In this document: piece after piece, positions 19,108 through 29,119 of the stretch
How positions within the stretch are numbered: position 1 is the first letter of the stretch
Layout of the letters: the number at the start of each line of letters is the position of its first letter
Assembly: GCF_024397855.1 (NCBI RefSeq)
Contig: NZ_CP073343.1
Coordinates: 1,364,001 to 1,428,000 of the forward strand
Reading direction: 5' to 3'
Origin: Marinomonas rhizomae
GTDB lineage: Bacteria; Pseudomonadota; Gammaproteobacteria; Pseudomonadales; Marinomonadaceae
DNA length: 64,000 bases
Position numbers and translations under genes: made by a program
The notes under the pieces: generated by a model
What the model saw: the letters and a program-made list of their open reading frames with translations, nothing else
The model's database searches: none
What the model was told of the DNA's origin: nothing

Positions 19108-19436
19108 GTTCGATCCTTTATAAAACTCTGTTGTTTAGGCCTAAAGCTCAGTTCGTACTATAGTACTAATTAAGTCTAAAACCACTATACCCAAACATAA
19201 TGTGACTCACCAAGAAGTTAAAGCAGTAAAGAAGCTTCTTTTTCACTTAATTTTTTTAAATGTCGAGATTTCAATCAAGTCAGGCATTTATGCACAATGT
19301 TTGAGCATAAAATCGAGCTTAAATGCAGTTTAAGGTGCGTTGTTTAATGTTTTATGACGCAAGGATAAGTTTTAGAAGAAAGAAAAAGAGGTCATGATTT
19401 TTTAAGGTCATCACCTCTTTCTATATAGTAAAAAAA
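19108..19436. other. Promoter region of the glycogen operon, no gene seen
   Basis: About 330 AT-rich bases upstream of the glycogen operon on the minus strand. The right part contains the terminator of the chemoreceptor gene (19385-19420). The left part is where the operon promoter must lie, but I cannot single out a convincing -35/-10 pair. Confidence 0.5.
19385..19420 (-). terminator. Rho-independent terminator of the chemoreceptor gene
   Basis: On the minus strand AAAGAGGTGATGA pairs with TCATGACCTCTTT (13 pairs, one mismatch) around a 10-base loop and runs into TTCTTTCTTC. It starts 16 bases past the stop at 19437. Confidence 0.75.
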
Positions 19437-21053
19437 TTAAGTACTGTACTGGTGAACCAATTGACGTAATTGGCTGGCGCAATCTTGTAGATTGTTTACC
19501 GATGTTTGAATGTCTGTGGAATTGTGATTGGTTTCTTCACAAATGCTTGCAATGCTTTCGAGTGTCTTATTGACGGTTTGTGAAGACTCAAATTGTCGAT
19601 CAGCGGCTTTGCTAATACTGCTGTTCAACTTAGAAATAGAAAGTACGCCATTAGCTATTTGAGTAAAGGCTTGTCCTGCCTGTGAAGTTTGTTCAGCACC
19701 TTGGTTCGCTGTACTTCTGGCGGACTCCATCACTTCAACAGTATTTAGTGTTTGCTGAGTCAATTGATCGATTAAACCGCCAATTTCTGTGGCTGCAAGT
19801 TGTGAGCGCTGGGCAAGTTGACGAACTTCGTCAGCAACAACCGCAAAGCCTCGACCTTGTTCGCCAGCACGGGCTGCTTCAATGGCTGCGTTTAGTGCTA
19901 GCAGGTTTGTTTGATCTGCCACTTCGGCAATGATGCCTAATCGATCATTAATATGAGTCACGTCTTCGCGCAATTGTTGAATCTGTTTCGCGGCATCGCC
20001 AACTTCAATAGAAAGTTGCTGAATATCTTGATTGGCTTTATCCATGACGCCAAGGCCTTGTTTGGAATGTTGGCCAAGCTCTTGTGTTGTGTTATTGGCT
20101 TGTTCGGCAATGGCAAGGGTATCTTCAACCGAGGTCATTACACTTTGCATCAGCTCTGTTGCTTTGCCTGTGTTGGATAATTGTCTGGCGACACCTTGAG
20201 CTGTTTTAGTGGTCGAATTATTCGTTTGGCCAACGATGCTGTCTAAGGTCTCGCTGGAATGGCTAACATTGCGCACGATGGACTGAAAGTCATTCATCAT
20301 ACTGTTAAATGCTCGTGCCATTTCGCCCATTTCGTCTTGACCAGTAAACTCAACACGCTGTGTAAGATCGCCTGAGTGTTGTACGGATGTCATTGTTTTG
20401 CATAGAGAGGTCACACGACTTGTTACCAAATGGATAATATACAAAGCGGTCCCGCCGACCAATACGGTCAATAGACCCACAACAATGGCATAATCTATTA
20501 GCGCTTTTAAGAAGAAGCTGATCACGGCATCCATAGACGCGGTAGCGATAATGGTCAGGTTCCAAGGGCTGAATGTAGATGCGCTGGCAATCATTCGATG
20601 AACTTTGCCATCATTACCTTGATACTCAAATTCGATAGTTTGATAATTCTTTTTAGAAGTCGATGCCTGCGCTTTGTTTAGTTCATCAATGAGCGAAGAG
20701 GGCGATGTGCTGCTACGATAAGTCGCTGGAGAATTGAGTAAAGCTCGACTGTTTTTATTGATGATCCATAGGCTCTGTTGATCACCATAACGGAATTCAG
20801 ACAGTAGTGAAATAGCTTGTTGTTTGGCTTCTTCAGCGGTTATTTCACCATTGGTTTGTTTTCTATAAATAGGAGATAGTGTGGTGTTGACGATATCTAA
20901 AATATCTTGCGTTCTATCTTTTCGAGCGTCTACGTGGCTGTTAAATAGCGAAGAAAGAGAGACTAGAATCAGGGCCGCTGTTCCCATGGACATAAGTCCG
21001 ATAATAGCCCATAACTTGTAGCGAATTTTTATATCGTTAATGCGATCCAGCAT
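19437..21053 (-). CDS. Methyl-accepting chemotaxis protein with periplasmic single Cache domain
   Basis: A 538-residue transducer of standard build: membrane segment at residues about 14-34, periplasmic sCache-like sensor of about 150 residues ([39 protein letters not shown]), second membrane segment about 180-205, HAMP linker ([20 protein letters not shown]), and signalling tip [32 protein letters not shown]. sCache receptors commonly bind small carboxylates; the ligand here is unknown. Single-gene unit with its own terminator. Confidence 0.9.
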   Translation of the reverse strand: MLDRINDIKIRYKLWAIIGLMSMGTAALILVSLSSLFNSHVDARKDRTQDILDIVNTTLSPIYRKQTNGEITAEEAKQQAISLLSEFRYGDQQSLWIINKNSRALLNSPATYRSSTSPSSLIDELNKAQASTSKKNYQTIEFEYQGNDGKVHRMIASASTFSPWNLTIIATASMDAVISFFLKALIDYAIVVGLLTVLVGGTALYIIHLVTSRVTSLCKTMTSVQHSGDLTQRVEFTGQDEMGEMARAFNSMMNDFQSIVRNVSHSSETLDSIVGQTNNSTTKTAQGVARQLSNTGKATELMQSVMTSVEDTLAIAEQANNTTQELGQHSKQGLGVMDKANQDIQQLSIEVGDAAKQIQQLREDVTHINDRLGIIAEVADQTNLLALNAAIEAARAGEQGRGFAVVADEVRQLAQRSQLAATEIGGLIDQLTQQTLNTVEVMESARSTANQGAEQTSQAGQAFTQIANGVLSISKLNSSISKAADRQFESSQTVNKTLESIASICEETNHNSTDIQTSVNNLQDCASQLRQLVHQYST

Positions 21054-21268
21054 GCCAGCTCCGTTATATTGGGATTGGTTATTAGTCTTTCGACACGAGA
21101 CTTTTGAGAATTAGTACATGGAGCTATTTAAATAGCTGATGTATATAGAAAATGGCCATACTCTCTAGAGTAAGTGTTTTTTTATACATTGCCTAGTAGA
21201 TAAAATTGAGCTGAATCAATGTTTTTGTATTTAACGAGTAACTTAATAAAAGTAGATAGAGAGAAACA

Positions 21269-21703
21269 GTGTTAGATTATTTGTTCATATTTTTGGTTTC
21301 TTTTTTGTCTGCTACTGTCTTGCCTTTGGGGTCGGAAGGCTTGTTGCTTTACTATGCAAATGACGTCAATTTGTCAGTATTCTATCTATGGCTTTGGGCA
21401 AGTTTGGGGAATACGCTTGGTGGTTTAACAAATTGGTTTCTGGGCTTATATTTGGTGCGTTTTGAGCACAAAAAATGGTTTCCAGTGACCCCTAAAACGC
21501 GACAAAAAGCAGAGCGTTTTTTTAATAAATACGGCGTCTGGAGCTTATTATTTACTTGGTTACCTGTTGTCGGCGACGGGATTGCTTTAGTATCAGGAGT
21601 GTTACGCACACCTATTTGGTATTTTTTACCTTTGGTTTTGATTGGCAAAGCAGCTCGTTATGCCTTAATTTTGTGGGGACAGTACTTGCTATTTGCTTCA
21701 TAG
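21269..21703 (+). CDS. YqaA/DedA-type VTT-domain inner-membrane protein
   Basis: A 144-residue membrane protein with about four hydrophobic segments. The motif ATVLPLGSEGLLLYYA and GGLTNWFLGLY near the N-terminus, then FFNKYGVWSLLFTWLPVVGDGIALVSGVL, match the short YqaA branch of the DedA/VTT superfamily, implicated in phospholipid scrambling or flipping. The start is a GTG at 21269 after GAGAGAAACA. It precedes the SPOR lipoprotein gene by 67 bases; cotranscription is possible. Confidence 0.8.
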   Translation: MLDYLFIFLVSFLSATVLPLGSEGLLLYYANDVNLSVFYLWLWASLGNTLGGLTNWFLGLYLVRFEHKKWFPVTPKTRQKAERFFNKYGVWSLLFTWLPVVGDGIALVSGVLRTPIWYFLPLVLIGKAARYALILWGQYLLFAS

Positions 21704-21770
21704 AGAGCCGCCTAAATCGGTGTTTAATAGTGAGCCGTAAGATTTAATGATGTACATGGAGAATAAAAGA

Positions 21771-22502
21771 ATGGGAATGTCCAAAAAACTGATTGTGGTG
21801 ATGGCTGGATTATCATTAGCTGCTTGTTCATCGGTTGGTGATAAAAATACCTTTATGACCTACGAAGATTTGCAAACCAAAGTTCGTACTCATGATGAGC
21901 AATGGCAAGCAGTGCAATCGAAGTTAGATCGTATTGATGAGCTAGAAGCGGAAGTGGCGGCACTAAAACAAGGCAAGGCATCGCCTGTCGCACCTGAATC
22001 AATGTCAGATGATAGGGTGGAGAATAACTTGATAGCTGACGAAAGTATGGCTGCAGTGAATGTCGCACCAGCAGTTATGCAAGCGCCTATTGAGGGACAA
22101 ACTGATAATTCAGACTCTATGGCTGTTAGCGCAGAAGAAAACATAGAGATGAATAAAGCGGCACCTCCGGTTGTTGCTGCCCCAGCTATGTCTTCACCTA
22201 CCATGTCTGATCCACAAGCAACTGCAAAACAACAAGACTATGGTGTTCAAGTCGCTTCTTATGCTAATCGTGATGAAGCCATTCGTGGTTGGAATGTATT
22301 GTTGAAAAGCTACCCAACGTATTTTGATGGTTTAGTGCCCTTGGTTAACCAAAAGGAAGTAAATGGACGCACTATGTATCAGCTTAAAGTGGGTCCATTT
22401 TTGAATAAATCCTTCAGTTCTGACTTTTGTAAAATGCTCAAGGAAAAAGGCAAAGACTGTTTAGTGACTCAATATAATGGCGAGACTTTCGCTAGTAACT
22501 AA
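21771..22502 (+). CDS. Lipoprotein with C-terminal SPOR domain
   Basis: A 243-residue predicted lipoprotein: hydrophobic signal LIVVMAGLSLAACSS with lipobox LAAC, a short coiled stretch (TKVRTHDEQWQAVQSKLDRIDELEAE region), an Ala/Pro/Met-rich linker, and a C-terminal SPOR-like domain (YGVQVASYANRDEAIRGW through QLKVGPFLNKSF). SPOR domains bind denuded septal peptidoglycan, so a cell-division or envelope role is inferred. Start is put at ATG 21771, behind GGAG; ATGs at 21747 and 21777 are in frame. Confidence 0.82.
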   Translation: MGMSKKLIVVMAGLSLAACSSVGDKNTFMTYEDLQTKVRTHDEQWQAVQSKLDRIDELEAEVAALKQGKASPVAPESMSDDRVENNLIADESMAAVNVAPAVMQAPIEGQTDNSDSMAVSAEENIEMNKAAPPVVAAPAMSSPTMSDPQATAKQQDYGVQVASYANRDEAIRGWNVLLKSYPTYFDGLVPLVNQKEVNGRTMYQLKVGPFLNKSFSSDFCKMLKEKGKDCLVTQYNGETFASN

Positions 22503-22520
22503 ATTGCTTTAATAGACTAA

Positions 22521-22571
22521 AAAAGGCGCGTCTTATTTCTGTTTGCACAGAATTTAAGACGCGCCTTTTTA
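22521..22571. terminator. Bidirectional rho-independent terminator
   Basis: AAAAGGCGCGTCTTA (22521-22535) pairs with TAAGACGCGCCTTTT (22555-22569), a 15-bp perfect stem with A- and T-runs on both sides. It sits between the SPOR lipoprotein gene and the convergent DUF945 gene and can serve both. Confidence 0.92.
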
Positions 22572-22603
22572 GTTTGTAATTTGGCTATTTTTAAATACGT
22601 AAC

Positions 22604-23956
22604 TTACATTAAAGGAAAGGCCGAATCGTAGATCTTGCCTTGGCCATCTTCGATGGTAATTTCGCTTTTATATTTGTCATCATCAAGCTGAATCAAGCCT
22701 TGTTGAACAAAGCTGTTAATGATCATTAATGCTTGTTGTTTTACTTCAGGGGCCGTCACTGGAGCACGCATTTTGCTGGCAATAAATTGCTCTGCGAAGT
22801 CACGAATTAAAGGCTCATCCGCTTCGATATTAGCTGTCACAACAGCGTTGTATAGCCAAAACTCAGGAATTAATAACTCATCAATGGTTGGTGTTTCAAT
22901 ATCAGCGAGTTTACTTGTCAGTGTCGCATTAAAGCTACCTTTAGGAAAAGTACCGCTGAAGTCTGTGATGTTGAATTCAGGTTTCGCGGCCAATAACTCA
23001 CCAATATTGTTTTGCATAAAGGCAAACAGCGCGTCGCTGGAAGTGTCAGAAGTAGGCGATTCTGCTAGCACATCATCAGAGAACTTTTTGTAATCCATAA
23101 AGAACTTGTTACTGAGTTTTGTTAGCTCAGTGACAAAAGAAAGGTCACTCGCGGTGAAGGTTCCAATCATGGCATTTTTAATTAGATAGGCTACTTGAAT
23201 ATTTCCTAACTGAGTTTCTTGATCCAAACTAGAAGTCGCTTCAATGTTGAGACCTGAAAATTCCGTGTCTCCACCTACATTAAGCTTTTCAAGGCTTAGG
23301 TCAGTTGTACTGTCGTAAAAACCACCTTGCATAATGGAAGCGAGATCTGCATTTAGCTCAATAGAAATCGAAAACCCTTCCGCTTTAATTGGTGTGTAGC
23401 CGTCTACCACATCCATTTGATTTAAATTGCCTTGGTAGATGAATCCTTGGTCTGACATTTGACCTTGGCCAGCATAACCACTGAATTGAACCGTATCGGC
23501 TGGGTTAGTAAACTCAGGAATTGTATCCGCGATTTTGAAATTATCAGTAAAGCCGCCAAGAACAGAAAGCTCATAGAAAGGCTGATCTTCATCCCAATCA
23601 ACGTAGTCACGCAGATTATCACCAGCAAAACGAATATCAGTTTTATACAAACCAAACAAACCTTGGCTTGAAAACAACAAAGGACCATAGTGCGTATCAA
23701 TAGTGATCTCAGCTTCAATAGCCCCATCCTGAATGGTAGGATCGAATTGAGTCGCGTCAAAGGTAACAAGTACTTTATTTTCAGAGCCGAACCAGACTGA
23801 ATTGGTAGACTCAATATTTGCTGTGTAACCTGGCGCTTTATTGATATTTGATATCAGTTCTACGATTTTTTCTTGATGCTTGGGTGCAATAAATTTAGGG
23901 GCAACTAAGCATGCAGCAACAAGCGTGAAAACGAGCACGGCAAGTATTTTTTTCAC
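22604..23956 (-). CDS. DUF945/YdgA-family envelope protein
   Basis: A 450-residue protein starting with an N-terminal hydrophobic segment (KKILAVLVFTLVAACLVAPKFIA) and continuing as a long beta-rich periplasmic domain. The overall pattern and length fit the YdgA/DUF945 family of gammaproteobacteria, whose function is not established. The start is GTG 23956 with AAGGAA upstream. The Cys in the hydrophobic segment is not a convincing lipobox. Single-gene unit ending at the shared terminator. Confidence 0.75.
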   Translation of the reverse strand: MKKILAVLVFTLVAACLVAPKFIAPKHQEKIVELISNINKAPGYTANIESTNSVWFGSENKVLVTFDATQFDPTIQDGAIEAEITIDTHYGPLLFSSQGLFGLYKTDIRFAGDNLRDYVDWDEDQPFYELSVLGGFTDNFKIADTIPEFTNPADTVQFSGYAGQGQMSDQGFIYQGNLNQMDVVDGYTPIKAEGFSISIELNADLASIMQGGFYDSTTDLSLEKLNVGGDTEFSGLNIEATSSLDQETQLGNIQVAYLIKNAMIGTFTASDLSFVTELTKLSNKFFMDYKKFSDDVLAESPTSDTSSDALFAFMQNNIGELLAAKPEFNITDFSGTFPKGSFNATLTSKLADIETPTIDELLIPEFWLYNAVVTANIEADEPLIRDFAEQFIASKMRAPVTAPEVKQQALMIINSFVQQGLIQLDDDKYKSEITIEDGQGKIYDSAFPLM

Positions 23957-24143
23957 TGGAAGTTCCTTTTCATGGGATGGGTTAAAGTGGGCTCATGATA
24001 CAGATTAAATGATAATGAAACAAAATTAAGATGAAGCATTTGCATTGGCTCTTATACCATTCTGGTTAGGTTTGGTTTAAGTTGGTATATGATGAGGTTT
24101 TTATTTATGTTCCGGTTATTATTTTTTTAAGGGTTATTAGACT

Positions 24144-24827
24144 ATGGTTTTCGAAGAGTATTCTCAGGTAGTAAAAGGATTCCAGCATGAGCCGTTATTA
24201 TCGTTAACCGAGACTTTCGACGCTGTTTGTTCAGCGCAAGACGCTTTGATCGCTGAGCTAGTCGAGAAGGGCGCCGCCATTGCTGGTTGGAAAATTGTCA
24301 ATAAAGATGGCGTGATCATTCTTTCGCCTATTTTTGATTTTCAAGTATTTGCTAACTTTAGCGACTCCATTTCACAGCAAGAATGTCGTGGTACTGAGCT
24401 AGAGGTGTGCTTTCAATTGACAGTGCCAAGTAAAACCGATGAAGTCAATGAGTTAGTCGCTGGACTGGCTCCTTTTGCAGCCGTTGAATTAATTCGTGCA
24501 GAGATACATCCAAGCAACCATTCCGCATGCGACTTTTACTTTAACTACGGTGTTTTCGTTTCAAAAAAACCAGTCACTGGCGAGTTGGTCTTTGAAGGTG
24601 GTAATCAAAGTTATAGCTTCTCAGCAGAATTAGATCAGTTGGTTGAGGCAAAGAAAGACATTGTGAAAAAAGGGATGCTTCAATGTATTCAGCGAGGCTA
24701 CGGTAATAAAGACTACTTTTTTATTACTGGAACCTTAAATGGATTAGTACCTGCGGCCGAGTCATTGGGCGTGAATCGAGTTATCAATCAAGGTGATGCT
24801 GTTATTCAATTTGAGATTGCTAAATAG
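24144..24827 (+). CDS. Divergent 2-oxopent-4-enoate hydratase / FAH-fold protein
   Basis: A 227-residue protein that lines up by eye with MhpD-type hydratases: AIAGWKIVNKDG (for the GxKxG loop), GTELEVCFQL (ExE metal ligands), FAAVELIRAEI (third Glu), DFYFNYGVFV and FITGTLNGLVPAAE. The three acidic metal-binding positions are retained, so activity on a 2-keto acid is possible, but the usual residues around them have drifted. No other meta-cleavage pathway genes are near. The assignment comes from motif recall and could be wrong in detail. Confidence 0.5.
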   Translation: MVFEEYSQVVKGFQHEPLLSLTETFDAVCSAQDALIAELVEKGAAIAGWKIVNKDGVIILSPIFDFQVFANFSDSISQQECRGTELEVCFQLTVPSKTDEVNELVAGLAPFAAVELIRAEIHPSNHSACDFYFNYGVFVSKKPVTGELVFEGGNQSYSFSAELDQLVEAKKDIVKKGMLQCIQRGYGNKDYFFITGTLNGLVPAAESLGVNRVINQGDAVIQFEIAK

Positions 24828-24863
24828 CTTGATTCATTGTTTCGCTTCATGAAAAATTCTGTG

Positions 24864-25673
24864 TTATCGCGTTGGACCTTGGGTTTCTTGGACTTTAACA
24901 TCGAGATTGAGCAGTTCTACTGGTGGGCCAAACTGGGTGTAGATGGCAACATCCGCAGCGTCTCGCCCAAAGGCAATAGCAACACGACCACCTTCTAAAT
25001 CGGCCTGCGTCGGATCGAATGTGTACCAACGATTGCCAACGTAGGCTTCGAACCACGCATGCAAATCCATCGGCTCTAAGCCTTCGAGATAACCGACTAC
25101 CATGCGTGCAGGAATGGCAAGAGCCCGACAACAAGCAATGCCTAAATGCGCCATATCTCGACAAACACCACGGCCTAATTCATTTAATTCAGAGGCACTC
25201 AGGTTTTGTTCACCTTCACCTGGTGTGTACTGAATATTTTGGCGGATATAATCGACGATAGCGCTGCATTGGTCATAACCTGGCGTTAAACCAGTAACGA
25301 TGGATGAGGCCATATCAGTAAAATGATCTGAGTCGCAATAGCGGCTGGGGTGCAAGAAAGGTAAGGTTTCGTCTGGTAACTGTTGAATGTCGACAAAGGG
25401 CGCGCCAGGGGCAGAATCTGATGCATTAGCGGTTTCTATCACCACAGAAATTCGTATTGAAAAATGCCCTGCAGGGGCAACTAATCGCTGACATAAGTTA
25501 CCAAATGAATCAGTAAACTCTACCGCCTGCACACTTGGAGACAAGACATATTCTTCTCGTGCGATCCATTGTTGCATACCACTACGGGGGCGCAACATAA
25601 GCACAAAAGGAGAAGGTGTTTCAATGTTGAACTCAAGAGTACTGGATGCTTCTAGCCACATAAAACAACTCAT
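24864..25673 (-). CDS. Transglutaminase-like cysteine protease-fold protein
   Basis: A 269-residue protein with a transglutaminase-like core in the C-terminal half: [20 protein letters not shown] (catalytic Cys), [21 protein letters not shown] (His and Asp). The N-terminal half is a beta-sandwich-like region as in many bacterial transglutaminase-like proteins. These are usually thought to act as amidases or peptidases rather than crosslinking enzymes. No signal peptide is seen, so a cytoplasmic location is likely. Monocistronic. Confidence 0.85.
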   Translation of the reverse strand: MSCFMWLEASSTLEFNIETPSPFVLMLRPRSGMQQWIAREEYVLSPSVQAVEFTDSFGNLCQRLVAPAGHFSIRISVVIETANASDSAPGAPFVDIQQLPDETLPFLHPSRYCDSDHFTDMASSIVTGLTPGYDQCSAIVDYIRQNIQYTPGEGEQNLSASELNELGRGVCRDMAHLGIACCRALAIPARMVVGYLEGLEPMDLHAWFEAYVGNRWYTFDPTQADLEGGRVAIAFGRDAADVAIYTQFGPPVELLNLDVKVQETQGPTR

Positions 25674-25876
25674 GAATAGGGAATGTGGTTACTACATTAG
25701 CAGCTATGAGAGGGATCAGCCATAGAGCTTAAGTAACAGAAATTGCTATTTTTGATACTTCTCACGATAAAAGCTCCCGTTCGTTTCTTGCTTAGAATAA
25801 TATCCTCATAGCCTATGATGGTAGCTCATACTCTAAATACCTTTTGCTTGTGGTGATATAGCGGGACATATTTCTA

Positions 25877-27265
25877 ATGACGACAGAATCACATAAAAAC
25901 AATACGTTTCTAAATAAGCCTTTATCGTTTGTTTTTCTAAAAACGGCCGCGCCGATTATTTTAATTATGATGGTGAACGGTTCGTTTGCGCTGGTAGATG
26001 CATACTTTCTCGGTTTGTTTGTAGGTGCGGATGCTCTGACTGCGGTTACTTCTATGTTTCCTGCTTTTATTCTGATTGTTGCTTTATCAACGCTCGTATC
26101 GAATGGTTTTGCCAGTTTGATGGCACGGCAGTTGGGTGCGGGAAATAGCTCCAGTGCCGTAGACGTTTTTTCTCAAGCAATTAGCTTGTCTTTATTGGTT
26201 TGTTTGGTGTTGATTGGGTTATTTCTGCTAGGTGGACACGCATTGACAGATGCTGTCAGCAATGGCTCCAATTTGATTGCCGATATGAGTTATCGCTACA
26301 TATCCATCTTGGTTTTTTGCTCCCCTCTGATCTTTATTTTGGCCATCAATGGCGATAGTTTACGCTGCGAAGGGCGTGTTTCTTTCATGGCATCAGTTTC
26401 TCTTTTGTCCGTATTATTAAATGGGATTTTCAATTACCTACTGATTGTTAGACTGAACTGGGGGGTGGAAGGTTCAGCTTATGGGACTGTCTTCGCACAA
26501 GCTGTTTCTTTGATTATCATTTTTTTCTACCGTAAATCTCAGAAAAACGAGCTTAACCTTCAGGTGATTCTGTTTTCAAAATCCCGACAGCATTGGCTGA
26601 CATTTTTGTCTTTAGGTGCGCCATCGAGTTTAAATTATATTGGCTTGGCATTAACGTCTGGGGCTATTTTATACAACTTACAAATATGGGATGCTGCTAA
26701 TTATGCAACGACAGTGGGCGCTTATGGCATTGTTACGCGTTTAATGACGTTTATTTTCTTGCCTCTACTTGGGCTTAGTATGGCTTTTCAGGCGATTGTG
26801 GGTAATAACTTTGGAGCCAATTCGCTAGGTAGAGTAAATACCAGTATCCGAATTGCTTTGACTGTTGCCTTTGTTTATTGCCTGCTGTTACAGCTTATTG
26901 CGTTTGTTTTTAGAAGTGATTTGGGAGCCTTGTTTGTTAGTGATCAGGCGGTTATCAGTGAGGTTGTTCGAATCTTACCGCTTTCTACACTAGCGCTTTT
27001 CCTAGTCGGCCCGCAAATGATGATTAGCATGTTTTTTCAAGCCATTGGCGATGCGAAAAGAGCAGGTATCCTTGGCATCATGAAAACCTATGTCTTTTCT
27101 CTGCCGTTGATTTTCATTTTACCGTATTTCTTTTCCGAATGGGGAATTTGGTATGCCGCTGCGAGCACCGAGTTTCTTGCTTTGTTGCTGACTGTTTTTG
27201 TATTAGGTCAGCGTAATCGAACTCAAAACACCAGGCTTGGGTTGTTTTATAAAGAAGCACAATGA
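25877..27265 (+). CDS. MATE-family efflux transporter
   Basis: A 462-residue integral membrane protein with twelve hydrophobic segments in two halves. The start of each half has family-type sequences (MVNGSFALVDAYFLGLFVGADALTAVT-like; LGAPSSLNYIGLALTSGAILYN-like). MATE proteins export cationic drugs or metabolites using sodium or proton gradients; the substrate is not predictable. Its stop codon lies inside the 5' arm of the terminator hairpin. Confidence 0.88.
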   Translation: MTTESHKNNTFLNKPLSFVFLKTAAPIILIMMVNGSFALVDAYFLGLFVGADALTAVTSMFPAFILIVALSTLVSNGFASLMARQLGAGNSSSAVDVFSQAISLSLLVCLVLIGLFLLGGHALTDAVSNGSNLIADMSYRYISILVFCSPLIFILAINGDSLRCEGRVSFMASVSLLSVLLNGIFNYLLIVRLNWGVEGSAYGTVFAQAVSLIIIFFYRKSQKNELNLQVILFSKSRQHWLTFLSLGAPSSLNYIGLALTSGAILYNLQIWDAANYATTVGAYGIVTRLMTFIFLPLLGLSMAFQAIVGNNFGANSLGRVNTSIRIALTVAFVYCLLLQLIAFVFRSDLGALFVSDQAVISEVVRILPLSTLALFLVGPQMMISMFFQAIGDAKRAGILGIMKTYVFSLPLIFILPYFFSEWGIWYAAASTEFLALLLTVFVLGQRNRTQNTRLGLFYKEAQ

Positions 27266-27292
27266 GCCTTTGGAATGCTCATTGTGCTTCTT
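27252..27292. terminator. Terminator hairpin overlapping the MATE stop codon
   Basis: AAGAAGCACAATGAGC (27252-27267) pairs perfectly with GCTCATTGTGCTTCTT (27277-27292), 16 bp around a 9-base loop. The MATE stop codon TGA is within the left arm. It lies between convergent genes and can act on both strands. Confidence 0.8.
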
Positions 27293-27335
27293 GTTCTGAA
27301 AGGTTACCAACATAGCCATCTATGTCTGCAAAAAA

Positions 27336-28949
27336 TTACTGAGCGCTTTTGGCGTTAATGCTCAATGCCATGGCTTCGGCGATTTTGATGCCGTCAATGG
27401 CCGCTGACATGATGCCGCCTGCGTAGCCTGCACCTTCACCCGCTGGGAATAAGCCTTTGGTGTTGATGCTTTCAAGGCTGTCGTTTTCGCGTTTGATGTT
27501 GATAGGTGCCGAAGTGCGTGTTTCTACACCAGTAAGTAGAGCGTCGTCGAAGGCAAAGCCTCGGATTTTCTTATTAAAAGCCGGAATGGCTTCGCGAATC
27601 GCTTCAATACAAAAATCTGGCAAGGCATCGGCTAGGTTAGTAAGTTTAATACCCGGTTTGAAAGAAGGCTCAACTGTACCGAGTTTTTCAGGTGTTTCGT
27701 TACGCAAAAAGGCACCGACGGTTTGTGCTGGCGCATCGTAGTTGCTGCCACCCAATTCATAAGCAAGGCTTTCTAGCTTGCGTTGGAATTCGATTCCTGC
27801 AAGCGGGCCACCAGGGTAATCGGATGGATCAATACCCACAACAATGGCGCTGTTGGCGTTGCGCTCATTGCGAGAGTATTGACTCATACCATTGGTAACT
27901 ACGCGATTTTCTTCTGATGTAGCTGCAACGACGGTGCCGCCAGGGCACATGCAGAAGCTGTAAACGGAACGACCATTTTTACAGTGGTGAACCAGTTTGT
28001 AATCCGCCGCACCCAGAATCTCGTTACCCGCATTTGGGCCAAAGCGTGCTTTATCGATAGAGGATTGCTCGTGTTCGATACGAAAGCCCACCGAGAAGGG
28101 TTTGGCTTCGATGTATACGCCTTTGTTGTGCAGCATCTCGAAGGTGTCACGAGCACTGTGGCCAATAGCAATAGCGATGTGTTTAGAATGCAGTTGTTCG
28201 CCATCGGCAAGTGTAACGCCAGTGACTTGGCCGTCTTCAATGTGCAAATCATCTACGCGACAGCTGAAACGAATTTCGCCACCCAGCTCAATAATTTGTG
28301 CGCGCATTTTCTCGACCATGGCAACCAGCTTAAAGGTACCAATGTGAGGTTTGCTGACGAAGAGGATTTCATCTGGCGCGCCAGCAGCCACAAATTCGTT
28401 TAGTACTTTACGGCTGTATTGTTTAGGGTCTTTAACCTGACTATAAAGTTTACCGTCAGAGAAGGTCCCCGCGCCGCCTTCACCGAACTGCACGTTGGAT
28501 TCAGTGTTCAGAATTTTTTTACGCCAAAAGCCAAAGGTATCTTTGGTGCGTTCACGTACTTCTTTACCGCGTTCTAGAACGATTGGCTTGTAGCCCATTT
28601 GCGCTAAAACTAAAGCCGCTAATAAACCACAAGGGCCAAATCCAATGACGATAGGGCGCTCGGTTAGTGTTGCTGGTGCTTGTGCGACTTGATGATAGTC
28701 TAGGTCGGGTGTTTCTTTGACTTGTTGGTGATCCGCGAATTGGCTAAGTAAGTCATCGTTGCACGTCGTTTCAACATCCAAGGTGTAGATCAGCATGATG
28801 TTGGTTTTTTTGCGCGCATCGTAGCCGCGGCGAAAGACGTTAAAACTAACGAGTTTCTCCGCTGAAACATCAAGCATGGATAAAATCGCGTTTTCTACTG
28901 CGCTAGCGTCGTGATCAAGAGGAAGTTGGATATTGGAAAGTCGTATCAT
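27336..28949 (-). CDS. FAD-dependent oxidoreductase (COG2509-type)
   Basis: A 537-residue flavoprotein. An N-terminal about 90-residue alpha/beta module (IQLPLDHDASAVENAILSML) precedes the dinucleotide-binding motif PIVIGFGPCGLLAALVLAQ; FGEGGAGTFSDGKL and the C-terminal GLFPAGEGAGYAGGIMSAA are further FAD contacts. This matches the widespread uncharacterised FAD-dependent dehydrogenase family found in many bacteria. The ATG at 28949 is chosen over an upstream TTG because MIRLSNIQLP fits the family N-terminus. Physiological substrate unknown. Confidence 0.85.
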   Translation of the reverse strand: MIRLSNIQLPLDHDASAVENAILSMLDVSAEKLVSFNVFRRGYDARKKTNIMLIYTLDVETTCNDDLLSQFADHQQVKETPDLDYHQVAQAPATLTERPIVIGFGPCGLLAALVLAQMGYKPIVLERGKEVRERTKDTFGFWRKKILNTESNVQFGEGGAGTFSDGKLYSQVKDPKQYSRKVLNEFVAAGAPDEILFVSKPHIGTFKLVAMVEKMRAQIIELGGEIRFSCRVDDLHIEDGQVTGVTLADGEQLHSKHIAIAIGHSARDTFEMLHNKGVYIEAKPFSVGFRIEHEQSSIDKARFGPNAGNEILGAADYKLVHHCKNGRSVYSFCMCPGGTVVAATSEENRVVTNGMSQYSRNERNANSAIVVGIDPSDYPGGPLAGIEFQRKLESLAYELGGSNYDAPAQTVGAFLRNETPEKLGTVEPSFKPGIKLTNLADALPDFCIEAIREAIPAFNKKIRGFAFDDALLTGVETRTSAPINIKRENDSLESINTKGLFPAGEGAGYAGGIMSAAIDGIKIAEAMALSINAKSAQ

Positions 28950-29119
28950 AGGAATCAATAATTAGAATGCTGGGTCAAGAGTGATTTAACGGGCATAGTA
29001 CGATATTTTAGCTGAAAAAGCTGGTAAAACTTGCTTTATTGGCAAGACAGTCGGTGAATTTTTTTAGTATCGCAGAGCGTATTAGTTTTATTCAAATAAT
29101 AGAGAGAGGACATTTTATT

